Positions 11,241-21,575 of a stretch of DNA of 62,672 bases are shown here, piece after piece. The DNA is from Haplomitrium mnioides (lineage: Eukaryota; Marchantiophyta; Haplomitriopsida; Calobryales), in contig JBNGIS010034101.1 of the NCBI GenBank assembly GCA_049999725.1, positions 1-62,672 of the forward strand. Direction: 5' to 3'. The notes under the pieces were generated by a model. It ran no database searches. It saw only the letters and a program-made list of their open reading frames with translations, and was not told the DNA's origin. Position numbers and translations under genes: made by a program. Each line of letters begins with the position of its first letter. The first letter of the stretch is position 1.

Positions 11241-13184
11241 GTGTTAAGAAAGAGTTTCCTCCTCTTCGTTACGAGTTTCCAAGCCGCTTCTGATGCAGGT
11301 CAAAACTGTATGCTACTACGAGTGAATTCAAATTGCAACCTTCTACTCTTTGGCTTTGTGTTGAAAATTACTCAGTTGAACTCACTCACAGCTCATAGCT
11401 CACAGGTTGCTATTGCCACTCAACCACTTGCCCACAAGTCGACGGATATACGTAAATTAGCACAAGTGACATTTCTTTCTTCTTTGAAATGGGTACACTT
11501 TGCTTGCCAATCCTAGTTAATTGGTCTTCTTCTCAACCTAGGAAAAAATTGAAAACAAATCAGAACACAATACTTTTGCTCTTCTCTTGAGCACCATAGA
11601 CCGATCTTTGGTTTTATACAAACAAGTTTTCAAGCTTTCCTACTTCACTTCAACAAAAATCTAGGCTTCCAAATAGCGTACACCATGGGAGCATGCTGGT
11701 GGAATTTCCCACTACCCTTGCACAATTCAGCGGAGGGTCTAGTTCAGCCTTTCTTTGGTTTCAGAAATTTTGTAATTTTCACCAAAAAGTTTTTTGGATC
11801 TTATTAGAGTTCAATTACCCCTACTTTGTGTTGAAAACAGACTTCTGAAAATGGGCTCTTCTGAAACTCTCACATGGAAACAAATTTATGTGCTCTTCTC
11901 CATCAGACCAAGTCTGTCATGTCAACTTAGAACAGAGTAACTCCCTACGCAGTACTCTGTCTTGGCTCTTTCTCTTCTTTATTTTCAAACAAAACTCATT
12001 GCCAGGTCTATGGTACCAAAAGAAAGCTCTCTTTTGCACCAGCCAAGTGCTCCAAAATAGAGATCTAAACTTGTTGGACAACTAGCCTTACAAGTCTGGC
12101 CAGAGTATTAGACCCTTTTCAACCTTAGCCAAGAAATACCCATTTCTAGAGCTCGTTGATTTACTACAACAAAAATCAGAAATATAAAGCAACCTGCTAT
12201 GTTCTTGCGCTTCTGTTCTCATTTTTGTATTTCCAAATTGCTTTCACTTGCTTACTCTATAGTCTAGAGTTTGCAGCCTTCACTAAAACAATGCACCCAA
12301 AGAATGTTAGCCTTCTTTTTATGATCAACACTACAATTAAAGAGAATTTGGCAACCTCTTCTGCAATTGTCTAGCCCACAACTCTAAGATGAGATGAGAG
12401 TGTTTTCTTTCAACCAAAGATCTACTCTTGTGCCCAAAATAATGTGATGAGCCTCACTACTTGATATCCAATAACTCAATAATTACTTATTCACACATGA
12501 GTAGGTTGCTCCATTTGAATTCTCTCCTGCAACGAATGCATTCAAATTGCCTCTTGTCATAGACAAAAATCTGTGAATGAATTATCTGCAATCTTTTGTA
12601 GCCTGATGCTTCTCACCATGTCACAAGCATGCTTGTCTTGCTCACCACATGAACTGCTCATCATTGGATGGTGGATGCCCACACCAAGAGGACTCAAACA
12701 AGAGTCAAAACTTCTGCAAAAATTCAATAAATCCTCTACCCTTCCTGGGCCAAAATCAGCAAAACTTTCTACAGTAGCTACTTTACGAAAACCAAAGGAA
12801 CATAGGCTGCTCATTAAATTTGCTTGATAAAATGTTTGACAAAAATTTTCTTGCACCAGTAATTCTTGATGTGCTTGATAGTACAACAACGAAGAACCAC
12901 CTCTAGTCAGAATCATGTGGAGAGAAGGCAAAACATGGCTCCATAGATATCTCTTGCTTGCATGAACATTGTTTGATTGAATGACTAGTGCTGCTCAACT
13001 ATTACAAAAATCCAGCAGACCTATTAACAAAACTACCTAGTCGATGGAAAATACTCCTCCTCATAGCAGAAACTCTTCTGCCATGTTATGGTTGCAGCTA
13101 TGGGCAGTAATACTATTGCAGCTTGCATGTTCCCTTGATCAATGACAAGTTGTTTGTCACAAAACTCTTGGCAAAAATTAGGAC
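11241..13184 (-). other. Leader/untranslated region of G1
   Basis: No reading frame is supported. On the minus strand this region aligns with the leader of G2 at about 53440-56270. For example, the stretch around 12720-12900 matches 55080-55260, with shared words such as CAGCCTATG, GTAGAAAGTT and CCGAGGAAGGG/CCAGGAAGGG. It is unusually long (about 2 kb) for a gypsy leader, and its purpose is unknown. Confidence 0.5.
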
Positions 13185-13336
13185 TCATGGTATTTTGAGT
13201 TTTTTAATCTTTTTGTGCCTAAGTATATAAGACTATATACTCTCATTGAAAGAGTAACAAATAAGACCATGGTTCATATAAGACCATGTACTCTCAATGT
13301 ATCTAAAAATAGAAATTTACATAGAATAGTGTGACA
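13185..13336 (-). repeat. Rearranged 5' LTR of G1
   Basis: The minus strand starts TGTCACACTATTC at 13336 and follows the LTR for about 35 bases. The next 100 bases match the LTR in the opposite orientation: plus-strand 13191-13255 contains 'taatctttttgtgcctaag' and 'actctcattgaaag', as in the LTR at 53231-53280. A short word (agaccatg..actctca) is also duplicated. This looks like an internal inversion with loss of the LTR remainder. Confidence 0.6.
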
Positions 13337-13974
13337 AGTTTCAAAGAACAATAACAAATCGATTGCTCACGTAGACATTGTACACATCTTGGGCTACAAA
13401 CACCAATAAAAGCCTTATGCGTGCATAGGGTTCCAAAAAAATAGCAAATCTGTTGCTTTTCTAGACTTTATGTGCATCTTGGGCTACAAACAACAATGAT
13501 GAGCCTTCTACAAGCTTAAGGTTCCAAGCAACAACGACAAAATTTCTGTGTGCATAAGATTACTAGCAATAATAACAAAATCCTTTGCTTGCATAAACTC
13601 TGTGTGCGCTTAGGGTTATAGACAACAATAAAAAACCATATATGCGCATAGGGTCATAAGCAACAATAATAAACCATATGCATACATAGGGTTACAAACA
13701 ACAATAACGAATTTGTTGATTGCTTGTTCTCTCCACGCACAGAGAGTTGCAAACAACAATAACAAATCTAGTGAGCGTCTAGTGTCTCTTGTAAATTTGG
13801 AATCTCTTAAACTTGCTAATATTAAAATAATATATTTCATAAAGAATAGAAAAAGCAATGTATTGAATGACAAAAGCCAAAGCACTTTTTCCTTTGTTTG
13901 ATTTCAAAACAGATCTCTCCCATAGTGATTTAATCTATTTGCTTATTTCAAAAACAATAAATCTATTATGTTAA
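13337..13974. repeat. Host unit X, middle part (minisatellite and flank)
   Basis: Diverged repeats (for example 'gggctacaaacaacaatga') run to about 13790. They are followed by 'aaacagatctct..tgtgattt', which also occurs at 49577-49610. The last five bases, gttaa (13970-13974), are the left target duplication of the copia element. The sequence continues after the copia element at 21723. Confidence 0.65.
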
Positions 13975-14121
13975 TGTTGTAGAGTGAGAATCACACACAG
14001 AGTACTGTGCCCAACGATGCTCTGTGTATTGATCAATAGAATAGTGATGAGGGATCGAATGTCCCTCTTATCTACACATCCATTCCATTCTATATATAGG
14101 GGTATACTATGTTCTATAACA
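13975..14121 (-). repeat. Copia 3' LTR (147 bp)
   Basis: TG..CA bounded, with a TATA box on the minus strand (CTATATATAG, about 14090-14099). It differs from the right LTR only at three transitions. Confidence 0.95.
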
Positions 14122-14131
14122 CTCCCCCTTG
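14122..14131 (-). other. Copia polypurine tract
   Basis: On the minus strand AAGGGGGAG lies directly against the 3' LTR. This is the standard position of the plus-strand primer. Confidence 0.8.
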
Positions 14132-14550
14132 GCTGATTCTTCTCCTATAATAAGCCACATTTGATAGGACTAGTGTGCATCCTATATATGTGTAGTCTCA
14201 TCAAAACCCTCCTGCTTTCTTCCGAGGGAAAGAGTGCTACCACATATATGGTGTTTAATGAAATGGATGAATAAAGTGTATGTAGTTCATAATATGAGAA
14301 CTGTATGATATGTTCTAAGGTATCAAATTATGGTAAGGTGACCATGTCGCTGTATGGTAGGCCTTCTCGATCTTCTGTCGTATGATCCTCTGGTTTGAAT
14401 GTTGTTGTGCTCCATGAAGTCATATGTGATGTGCCAATCTGTTTGAGTAGCTGTATTCTGACTGTAAACAATCCGGTGGTCAGCATCAATATCTAAGAAA
14501 AAGAATTCATGAATGTGAAAATATGACAGCAGGTCAGAATAATATTCAGA
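14132..14550 (-). other. Copia 3' untranslated region
   Basis: No coding potential was found between the RNase H stop and the polypurine tract. Confidence 0.7.
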
Positions 14551-17304
14551 TTATGCATCTTCTTTGAGTAATTCAGACAGTTTTCTGAGACCGATACCCT
14601 CTGTGTGCTCTTTGTGTAGAGCGGGAGGTAGAGGTTTTGTGAACATATCAGCCCTATTCAGCTTGCTTGGTATCCATTGTACCTTGATTTTGTCATTATG
14701 TTGTTCATGAGTATAGAAAAATTTTGGAGCTATATGTTTTATTCTATCGCCCTTGATGAAACCTTGAGCGATTTGGTCAACACATGGCTTGTTGTCCTCA
14801 AATATACATGTGGGTTCCTGGATAAGAGGTTGGCCTGTGTTGGAGTTGATATGGTCAATGAGTTGTCTTAGCCAAATGCACTCTCTACTTTCTTCGTATA
14901 GAGCTATTATCTCCGCATGATTTGTAGAGGTGGTAGTGATTGTCTGTTTTGTGCTTTTCCACGATATTGCTATGTCTCCTTTGAGGAATACATAGCCCGT
15001 TTGTGACTTTGCGTCGTCGGGATCAGATAGGTATCCTGCATCAGCATATCCTATAATGTCATGGTCTGCGGTTTTCGGGAAGAATAGTCCCATGTTTGTG
15101 GTACCTTTAAGGTATCTGAAAATCCTTTTGATGTCGTTCCAATGTCGTATAGTCGGTTGGGAGCTGTGTCTTGCAAGTAGGTTCACAGCAAAAGCTATGT
15201 CTGGTCTTGTTTGATTTGCCAGGTACATCAATGCTCCTATTGCTGAAAGGTATGGTTTTTCAGGTCCCAGTATATGTTCTGTTTCCTTCCTTTTTGAAAA
15301 CATGTCCTTCGTAGGATCTGATGACCTTACTTCCATGGGGGTGCTCGTTGGATGAGCTTTATCCATGTTGAACTGTTTAAGGATTTTGGATGTATACGTG
15401 AATTGATGGATTAGGATTCCATCACGTAGGTGTTCAAACTGTATTTCTAAGCAGAAGTCGAGTTCCCCAATGTTGCGCATTTCGAAAATGTCCTTCAGTT
15501 TTTCAAAAGTGTCATTGGCTAGTCTTGGTGTGCCAAAAATGTTAATGTCATCTACATATATTGCTACTATGACGTATTCAGGGTTTTCCTGTTTCATAAA
15601 TCGGCATGGTGCAATGTCCTCATTTGTGAAGTTTAAAGTCATCATTTCTGACTTGAATCTTTGATACAAGTTTCGACCGCTTTGTTTAAGTCCATACATT
15701 GATCGCAGAACTTGTACAGCCATCTTCTGGTCTGATATTTTTGATGTTATCCCATCTGTTGCCATAGATGTCTCTGCCACTTGTATGCCTTTGTTTGGGC
15801 GATGTGGGACTAAATGTCCCTGTTGATGTTTATTGTACATCTTCTTTGCTGGCTGGACTAAAGGCCCAGTATATTGTTGCAGATCATTTGTGGGGACTGA
15901 AGGTCCATTGTTGTCATGCGTGCTCAGCAAGTTTGCTGGTCTCATACATGATTTGTCTGCTGTTGTTTGCAATGTATCATCCATGTCATGGCATTTCCAT
16001 TTTGTCATAATCTGTCTTTGTTTCGTCATGATGCCGTCATGGATAGAATGTCTTTTTTGATTTATGTATTCTCTTTGGACGATAGGTCCTTCTGCAGAAT
16101 GTTTGCCGTGAGAGACAAAAGGTCTCTTTTGATCTGTGTGTTGAGTGACAAAAGGTCTACTTTCACTTTTCTGGCCTTGATGGACAAAAGGTCCACATTC
16201 ATATATTTGGCCTTGAGGGACAAAAGGTCCACTTTTATATATTTGGCNNNNNNNNNNAGGGACAAAAGGTCCGCTTTCATATATTTGGCCTTGAGGGACA
16301 AAAGGTCCGCTTTCATATATTTGGCCTTGAGGGACAAAAAGTCTCACCTCAGTTTGTTGTTTCTCCCCCTCAATGTGGAATGATATCCTGGATATGAGCT
16401 CAAGGGGTGCCTTCATGAAGATCTGAGTGTCGAGTATGCCATACAAGTAGGCAATAATTACATCCATGATATGCATGATCAGGTTGCGTTGAATCACAAA
16501 TGCTATCGTGTATCTATATGTAATCGTATCCATGACTGGTGAATATGTCAGGTTGTAATCTTTTCCAGGGATTTGTGTGTATCCTTTCACGATGAGTCTT
16601 GCTTTGTATCTCGTGACTTCGCCTTTTGCATTTCTCTTTCGAACAAATATAAATCTGTAGTCTGTCAGTTTCATGTCTGATATGGCAGGTATGACTAATC
16701 CAAATACTTGTCGATGTATGAGTGAGTCCAGTTCTGAGTGTATGGCTTTTTCCCATTGTGGCCAATCTGACCTTGATTTTGCGTCCTGTACCGATATAGG
16801 GTCGGGTATTGTGTTGTCTATAGTCTGGGATACAGAATAGGCAAACATGTCGTCCATGTCGGTTTGATCACGTTTCCAAACATGACCAGTAAATGTGTAG
16901 TCGATTGCGATTTCTTCATTTTCTGGGGTTGCGTGAGTATGAAGGGCTTCTTGAGTGTGGTTGGGATATGGTTCTAATCCCGGGCTAGCGAGTAATGATG
17001 TTGGCGCTTTTGGCTTGTTTTTTGAGCCTAATGGTCTACCTCTTTTGGCTTTAGGTGCAATTTCAGTTGCTGTTGTAGAATCCTTTTGTAGTCGTGCAGG
17101 AGCATTTGCTGCTTCAACATGAGACTTAGTGAGGCTTGCAACGTCGTTGAATGCATCTGGCATTTTGATTAATGTTTGTTGTAGGTGTAGAAGTCTTTGA
17201 ACTTCGTAATCTGATTGTCTTGTTCTAGGATCAGGGTTGAGTATTGATTTATTGTGCCATATCAGGTTATCAGTTTGTGTTTTCTCGGCTTTGTCTTCGA
17301 GCAT
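14551..17304 (-). CDS. Copia RT-RNase H, open frame with in-frame repeat insert
   Basis: A 917-codon frame without stops. After an integrase/RT linker (about residues 1-170), RT begins at WPQWEKAIHSELDSL and includes RKRNAKGEVTRYKARLIVKG and DVIIAYLYGILDTQIFMKAP. It then has an extra block of about 220 residues and resumes at LRSMYGLKQSGRNLYQRF, followed by the catalytic VAIYVDDINIFG and LSAIGALMYLANQTRPDIAF. RNase H follows (GYADAGYLSDPDDAKSQTG, STNHAEIIALYE, FTKPLPP), ending GLRKLSELLK. Family members usually have only 15-25 residues where the extra block sits. The frame is continuous with the upstream integrase except for a TGA at about 17341, so the Met at 17304 is not a real start. A 10-N assembly gap lies within the repeats, so their true length is unknown. 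Confidence 0.93.
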   Translation of the reverse strand: MLEDKAEKTQTDNLIWHNKSILNPDPRTRQSDYEVQRLLHLQQTLIKMPDAFNDVASLTKSHVEAANAPARLQKDSTTATEIAPKAKRGRPLGSKNKPKAPTSLLASPGLEPYPNHTQEALHTHATPENEEIAIDYTFTGHVWKRDQTDMDDMFAYSVSQTIDNTIPDPISVQDAKSRSDWPQWEKAIHSELDSLIHRQVFGLVIPAISDMKLTDYRFIFVRKRNAKGEVTRYKARLIVKGYTQIPGKDYNLTYSPVMDTITYRYTIAFVIQRNLIMHIMDVIIAYLYGILDTQIFMKAPLELISRISFHIEGEKQQTEVRLFVPQGQIYESGPFVPQGQIYESGPFVPXXXXQIYKSGPFVPQGQIYECGPFVHQGQKSESRPFVTQHTDQKRPFVSHGKHSAEGPIVQREYINQKRHSIHDGIMTKQRQIMTKWKCHDMDDTLQTTADKSCMRPANLLSTHDNNGPSVPTNDLQQYTGPLVQPAKKMYNKHQQGHLVPHRPNKGIQVAETSMATDGITSKISDQKMAVQVLRSMYGLKQSGRNLYQRFKSEMMTLNFTNEDIAPCRFMKQENPEYVIVAIYVDDINIFGTPRLANDTFEKLKDIFEMRNIGELDFCLEIQFEHLRDGILIHQFTYTSKILKQFNMDKAHPTSTPMEVRSSDPTKDMFSKRKETEHILGPEKPYLSAIGALMYLANQTRPDIAFAVNLLARHSSQPTIRHWNDIKRIFRYLKGTTNMGLFFPKTADHDIIGYADAGYLSDPDDAKSQTGYVFLKGDIAISWKSTKQTITTTSTNHAEIIALYEESRECIWLRQLIDHINSNTGQPLIQEPTCIFEDNKPCVDQIAQGFIKGDRIKHIAPKFFYTHEQHNDKIKVQWIPSKLNRADMFTKPLPPALHKEHTEGIGLRKLSELLKEDA
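15770..16362 (-). repeat. Repeat array inside the RT: recurring GPFV motif
   Basis: The core is a 36-bp (12-codon) tandem repeat encoding GPFVPQGQIYES, with about five recognisable copies at 16180-16350. On either side are degenerate spaced copies of the heart of the motif: RPFVHQG, RPFVTQH, RPFVSHG, GPIVQRE, GPSVPTN, GPLVQPA and HLVPHRP. At DNA level the heart is GGACAAAAGGTCC, an inverted repeat GGAC-N5-GTCC seen roughly a dozen times across 15.79-16.35 kb. All copies keep the RT frame open. The unit is Gln, Gly, Pro and Ser rich and hydrophilic. Confidence 0.88.
16248..16257. other. Assembly gap (10 N) in the repeat array
   Basis: Ten Ns replace the CTTG that normally joins two repeat units. 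Ten is not a whole number of units, so the gap length is probably arbitrary and the number of 36-bp units is uncertain. Confidence 0.95.
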
Positions 17305-18265
17305 AAGGGCTGGGAAAACATCTTCGAAGAATTGACAATCTGCAAATCAAGATTTGAAGACGTCTGACGTTGTTGGTTCAAGATATCGGATGATGGACGG
17401 GGATTCATAACCTATGTATATCCTTTTTTGTCGTTGTGGTCCCATTTTTGTTTTGTGTGGGTCGAGAATGGGTACAAGGACAAGGCATCCAAATGTTCGA
17501 ATGTGTGAAATGTTTGCAGGTATTCCGACTGCAAGATGGTGAGGAGAGTTAGGGTTGAATGCAGATGGTCTCAGTTTGATTAGTGTTGATGTGTGTATCA
17601 CAGCGTGTCCCCATGCAGACGTGGGAAGGCTAGAGTGCAGTAATAATGGTCTGGCGATCAGTTGTATGTGTTTGATCGCGGATTCAGCTATGCCATTCTG
17701 AAAATGAACGTGTGGGACAGAGTACTGAACGTCAATGCCTGCAGATGAGCAGAAGTCATCGAATGCTGATGATGTGAATTCGCCTGCATTGTCCACTCGT
17801 AGGTTTCTGATTGGATAATCAGGGAATTGAGTCGATAGTTTGAGTATCTGTGATAAGAGTTTAGGGAAGACCATGTTCTTGGTCGTCAGTAATGACACTT
17901 GTGACCATTTAGATGATGTATCGATGGTTACAAGGAAGTATCTGAAGGGCCCTGATGGGGGGTGGATGGGTCCACAGATGTCAGCGTGGATCCGTTCTAG
18001 GAAACGAGGTATTATGGTTGTTGTCCTTCGTTTTGAAGGTGCAAGTTGCAGTTTGCCTTGTGCGCATGCCATGCATGGAGATAGTGTGGACATTGTCTGG
18101 AATCCCGATATTGTCATGTTTGATTCGGTAGAACATATCTTTGCCAGGGTGTCCTAATCGGTTATGCCATAGTTGGGCATCCGATATCTTGATTGTTGAT
18201 GCATGGTATGAATGGATTTCTGTTGTATATAAGCCTGGTGGGGACAGGGAAAACGTTTCTTATAT
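17305..18265 (-). pseudogene. Copia integrase (one frameshift, few stops)
   Basis: The zinc-binding part is WHNRLGHPGKDMFYR near 18165, followed by CMACAQGK at about 18060, completing H-x3-H and C-x2-C. Between the two the frame shifts near 18118. The catalytic triad is intact: Asp in IHADICGPIHPP, Asp in RVDNAGEFTSSAF, and Glu in NGIAESAIKHIQ. The frame runs on through YIGYESPSIIRYLEP to a TGA at about 17341, then directly into the RT frame. Two TAA stops also lie just after the protease at about 18250-18265. It inserted the cDNA into the genome; as it stands a full-length polyprotein cannot be made. Confidence 0.9.
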
Positions 18266-18739
18266 TTACATACCGTTATTCGTAGGTAACAGTATGTGGA
18301 GGGCTTTAGTGTGTCCTGTGTTCCCAGTTTGTATATGAAATTCGTTTTGCCGGATATCGCGGAAACTTATGAGATTCCGGGTTGCCGTTGGAGCATAGAT
18401 GGCGGATGCTATGCTGAGTTTAGTCTCGTTCGGGAAATGGATGGTTGTTGGTCCATATCCTTCTTCGATTTGATTATCACCGGATATGGTCGTCATAGAC
18501 CTTGATGATGGGGTTATCGAAGTGAAGTACCTTCGGTCTCGTAGAATGGTATGAGAAGAACCACTGTCAACAATGCAAATGTTATTGTATTGTTTTGTGT
18601 GAGTTGGAGCCGAATGTTGCAATGTATGGCTCTCTGGCTGTAGGTTGTAAGTCGGGTAGTCATCGACATCTGCAATTTCAGAAAGATTGCCGTGTACCTC
18701 AGGTTGTGAGTATTTGAGGTTATTTTGGTAGAGAGCCAC
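18266..18739 (-). pseudogene. Copia protease region
   Basis: An open stretch of 157 codons continues the gag frame. The aspartic-protease active site is VDSGSSHTILRDRRYF (Asp-Ser-Gly), followed by a conserved flap-like region and the typical ATRNLISFRDIRQNEF segment. It begins inside the tail of gag (ALYQNNL). The protein would cleave the polyprotein autocatalytically. The domain itself is undamaged; the upstream and downstream stops make it a fragment. Confidence 0.88.
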
Positions 18740-19744
18740 AAGGTGTGCGGGTACTCGGCATACGGTTTGTGTATGTCATCGAGTGCCACATCTATGGCAG
18801 GATGGTGGTGTATTTCTCAGTTGTGAGAAATTTTTGTGGCCTCTAGTCTGTTGGCGTTCACCTCTTGCGATCCAAGAATGTGGTCTTCATTCTGGTGTGG
18901 TAGAGGTGTGACGTCTGTAATATCTATCCCTGTTGCCAATGATTGGATTTCGATTGGGGGTGGGGTGTCTGTTGCTCCCTCTGAAGTTTGGTTTTCCCTT
19001 ACCTCTTCCTCTTTCTCTTCCTCTTCGTGGGTCATGGTTTCGGTTCCTTGAGTGAGGGTGGAATTTGGTGAAGTGCGACTCCGGATTTGCCGGTAATGCC
19101 GCAGAGCCAGGGGGTCTCTTTTTCGCATTTTCCACCAGAAATAGTTGGTGTTTCTCAGCTAATAGCATGTATGCTATCAGTTCTAAGTACTGGGTGAAAC
19201 GCATATTGTGGTATTGAGATGCAAAGATGAGGTTGGATACTGGAAATGTCGATAGAGTTTTCTCTATCTGTTCTTCGTCAGAAACAGGGTGTCCGCAAAT
19301 TGCCAATTGTGAAACTATTCGGAATAGTTCACTGTTGTAGTTCACGATTGAGGTATGGTCTTGGACTCGCAAGTTGATCCAATCGTGTCTAGTTGCAGGT
19401 AGGGAGATAGAGGTTAGGTGGTCAAATCTGAGTTTGAGTTCGTCTCAGAGTAATCGGGGATTGTCGTAATTCAGGTATTGTAACCTGAGTGGTTCCACAA
19501 GGTGATGTCGTATGAGAATCAGAGCTCTGGCAGCATCTCGTGGGTTGGTGCCCTCGTCATTGATTAAGATGTCGCGTATCCCTTTTGACGTTAAGTATGT
19601 GGTGATATCCAGAGACCATGATAAGTAGTTCGAGCCATCTAGTTTCAGGGTCTGGAACTTGAGGGAACCTATAGGGTTCATACTTGGGTGAGGGTGGTTA
19701 AGGCCAGGTATGGCCAAGTTCTCGAAGTGATCAGCAGTTATCAC
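18740..19744 (-). pseudogene. Copia gag (three in-frame TGA stops)
   Basis: It starts at MITADHFENLAIPGL and includes the typical plant copia core FQTLKLDGSNYLSWSLDITT, RHHLVEPLRLQYLNYDNP and HDWINLRVQDHTSIVNYNSE. A basic Arg/Gly/Asn-rich tail follows (RRGRERGRGKGKPNFRG), then the zinc knuckle CHRCGTR-stop-HTQTVC near 18780. Stops are TGA at about 19442 (where family members have the Trp of LLWxEL), at about 18885, and inside the knuckle. Two of them look like TGG to TGA changes. Frame and order are otherwise continuous with the protease, so the parent encoded a single gag-pol frame. Confidence 0.9.
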
Positions 19745-21575
19745 CGTAATGCCAGAAAATAGAAACTAGGTATAGAGGTACGAAAAGAACGAGTTTCTAT
19801 GCAGTTGGGTCAAGACTGCGAGTTGCCCGTGTAGCGGGTAACTGTAATCATTCCCTGTACCTGTTTATGTTTTCTTCTTAATGCGGGAAATAAAAATAAA
19901 CGAAATGAAATTGAAGTACTGTTGAACTGAAAAGAAGGAAAAAAAATAGAATATAGATGAATGTGCTAAAAAGAAATTTTAGGTCAAGACTAGAGACTGC
20001 CCTGTAAAGTAGTTTAGCTGAAAATGGAAGTTGCCCAGTGTCGCTGGCGTTGCTCGTCCGTTGTCTTGGTTAGTCTTGGTCTGCCTTTGATTTGTCTTGC
20101 AGAGTGGGTCAGTAGTAGGTGTCTAGGCGTGGAATTGGTTTCCACCAGGTAGTACTAAAGTGGAGATCGGTTAGGGGATCCAGGGGTCCAGTGAAATATG
20201 CAAGTATGAGACATCTGCAGTAGAAGGTGTCAGGGTTGCTCCAATGTCCTGTTAACCAGTTCTAGAGAGTATGGAGCTGTGATACCTCTAAGTCATTAAT
20301 CCTGAGATGCACTCTCAGTTGGGTGACAAGTTTTCAAAACACACAGGGCCTGAGGTGTATCAGCCGTTCATTTCACCAAAACATAGGATAGGTAGCATAG
20401 GGCTGAAGTGGAGAAAAGAAAATTTGGAAGTCAGGAAGAGAGAGAAAAACCTGGTTCTAGATGAATCGGACTGGTTCCTTCCACCACAGCCAAGAGATGT
20501 ATGGAGCTTTGAGAGGGCCGCAAATAGATCGATAGAGACGAGTAGAGTAAGCAGCCCTAAATTGATTAAGCAGAGAAAATAGAAACAAGATTCTCCAGTT
20601 CGATGAAGTATTCAAGAAGAAATGGAGTACCCAAATGATGAATCAGAGGAAAAAAGAAAAACGGAAATGAAATAGATGTCGAACGTAGGAGCAAAACCGT
20701 TGAGGAGTAATGGATCAAAGTCACCAGGTAAAGGTTGTTCAATGAGAGTCGACTGGAGCATAAACAGTCATCGCCGTAAGAAGGGGGGGCAGAAAAACTG
20801 AGTCACCAATAAGTAGCCGAAAACACAGCCGCGAGGAGAAAAGATTGCACAGCCGCTAGAAGCCACTAAGCCCATCCGCGAGGAGTCACTAAGCACAGCC
20901 TCGAGTAGTCACTGAGTACAGCCTCGAGGAGCCGGGGCACAAAGCACAGCCTCGAGAAACAGAGAAAAGGATACCGTCGCGAGGAGCCACAAAGCCACAA
21001 AGCACAAGCGCGAGGAGCCACAAAGCCACAAAACATAAGCGCGAGGAGCCACAACGCCACAAAGCACAAGCGCGAGGAGCCACAAAGCCAAAAAACCCAA
21101 GCTCGAGGAGAGAGAAAAACGTAGCTGCAAGGAGCCAAAGAGAAAGAAAAGGAGCGCACATCCGCCAAAAGCCACAGGGTGTAACCGCGTGAAAACCACA
21201 TAGCACAGCCGCAGAAGACCACAGAGCACAGCCGCAAGGAGTCAAGGAGGAACGCGAGGAGACGAGGAGTAGCCCTAAGTCGACTAAGGGAGGGGGGGAG
21301 GGGGGGTAGGGAAAGAAACGGGAAGAAAAAAAAATGAAAGGAAAAAAATTTCTTCTAGTAATTCGTGAAGAGAGAGAGAAGAGAGAAAAAAAGTTTGATG
21401 TTTTTTTTTGTCACGCGCACCTGCGTAATCAATCGGCGCCGCGGGAGAGAGAAAAAAATGCAATAGGCAGGAAAGAAAAAAAATTTGATGCGGGAAATGT
21501 CGTGAGCGCAGAGTAGTGCTCGTAAGTGTCTGTGTGAAGAAAAAATTTCTCGTAGAGTCCTTCGTGCTGATAACG
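19745..21575 (-). other. Copia 5' leader with GC-rich minisatellite
   Basis: This 1.8-kb stretch between gag and the 5' LTR has no supported reading frame. At about 20880-21245 it contains a degenerate tandem repeat of roughly 33-39 bases built on CGCGAGGAGCCACAAAG. At 21290-21490 there are purine-rich runs (GGGAGGGGGGGAGG and AAAGAAAAAAA). The primer-binding site should lie at 21560-21575, where the minus strand reads CGTTATCAGCACGAAG directly after the LTR. I cannot assign the priming tRNA. Confidence 0.7.
20880..21245. repeat. Minisatellite in the copia leader
   Basis: About ten diverged units of 'cgcgaggagccacaaagccacaaagcacaa' and shorter variants (cctcgaggagtca). The region is open in several minus-strand frames because it lacks T-rich stops there. 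Those frames encode low-complexity Cys/Leu/Phe-rich strings and are not taken as genes. Confidence 0.8.

Larger units (their letters stand above)
3213..13336 (-). mobile_element. G1: Ty3/gypsy LTR retrotransposon with DNA methyltransferase and PHD finger (decayed)
   Basis: This is a roughly 10.1-kb element read on the minus strand. The order from its 5' end is a rearranged 5' LTR, a long leader, gag, protease, C5-cytosine methyltransferase, RT, RNase H, integrase, PHD finger, a short duplicate of the LTR end, and a 380-bp 3' LTR. It is homologous along its length to G2 (53184-61340, plus strand), except for a block at about 7169-9647 that G2 lacks. Every coding domain carries stops or frameshifts, so it cannot make protein now. 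No target duplication is visible (left flank ggatt, right flank agttt), which fits the damaged 5' end. A possible solo LTR interrupts it at 8339-8755. Confidence 0.85.

Noticed and set aside
15470-16383. Plus-strand open frames of 60-138 codons over the copia RT
   Set aside because: Shadows of the minus-strand RT frame created by the in-frame repeat; no independent motifs.
20866-21245. Three overlapping minus-strand open frames of 106-123 codons rich in Cys, Leu and Phe
   Set aside because: They are translations of the GC-rich minisatellite in the copia leader, open in all three frames because the repeat lacks stop words; no family motifs.
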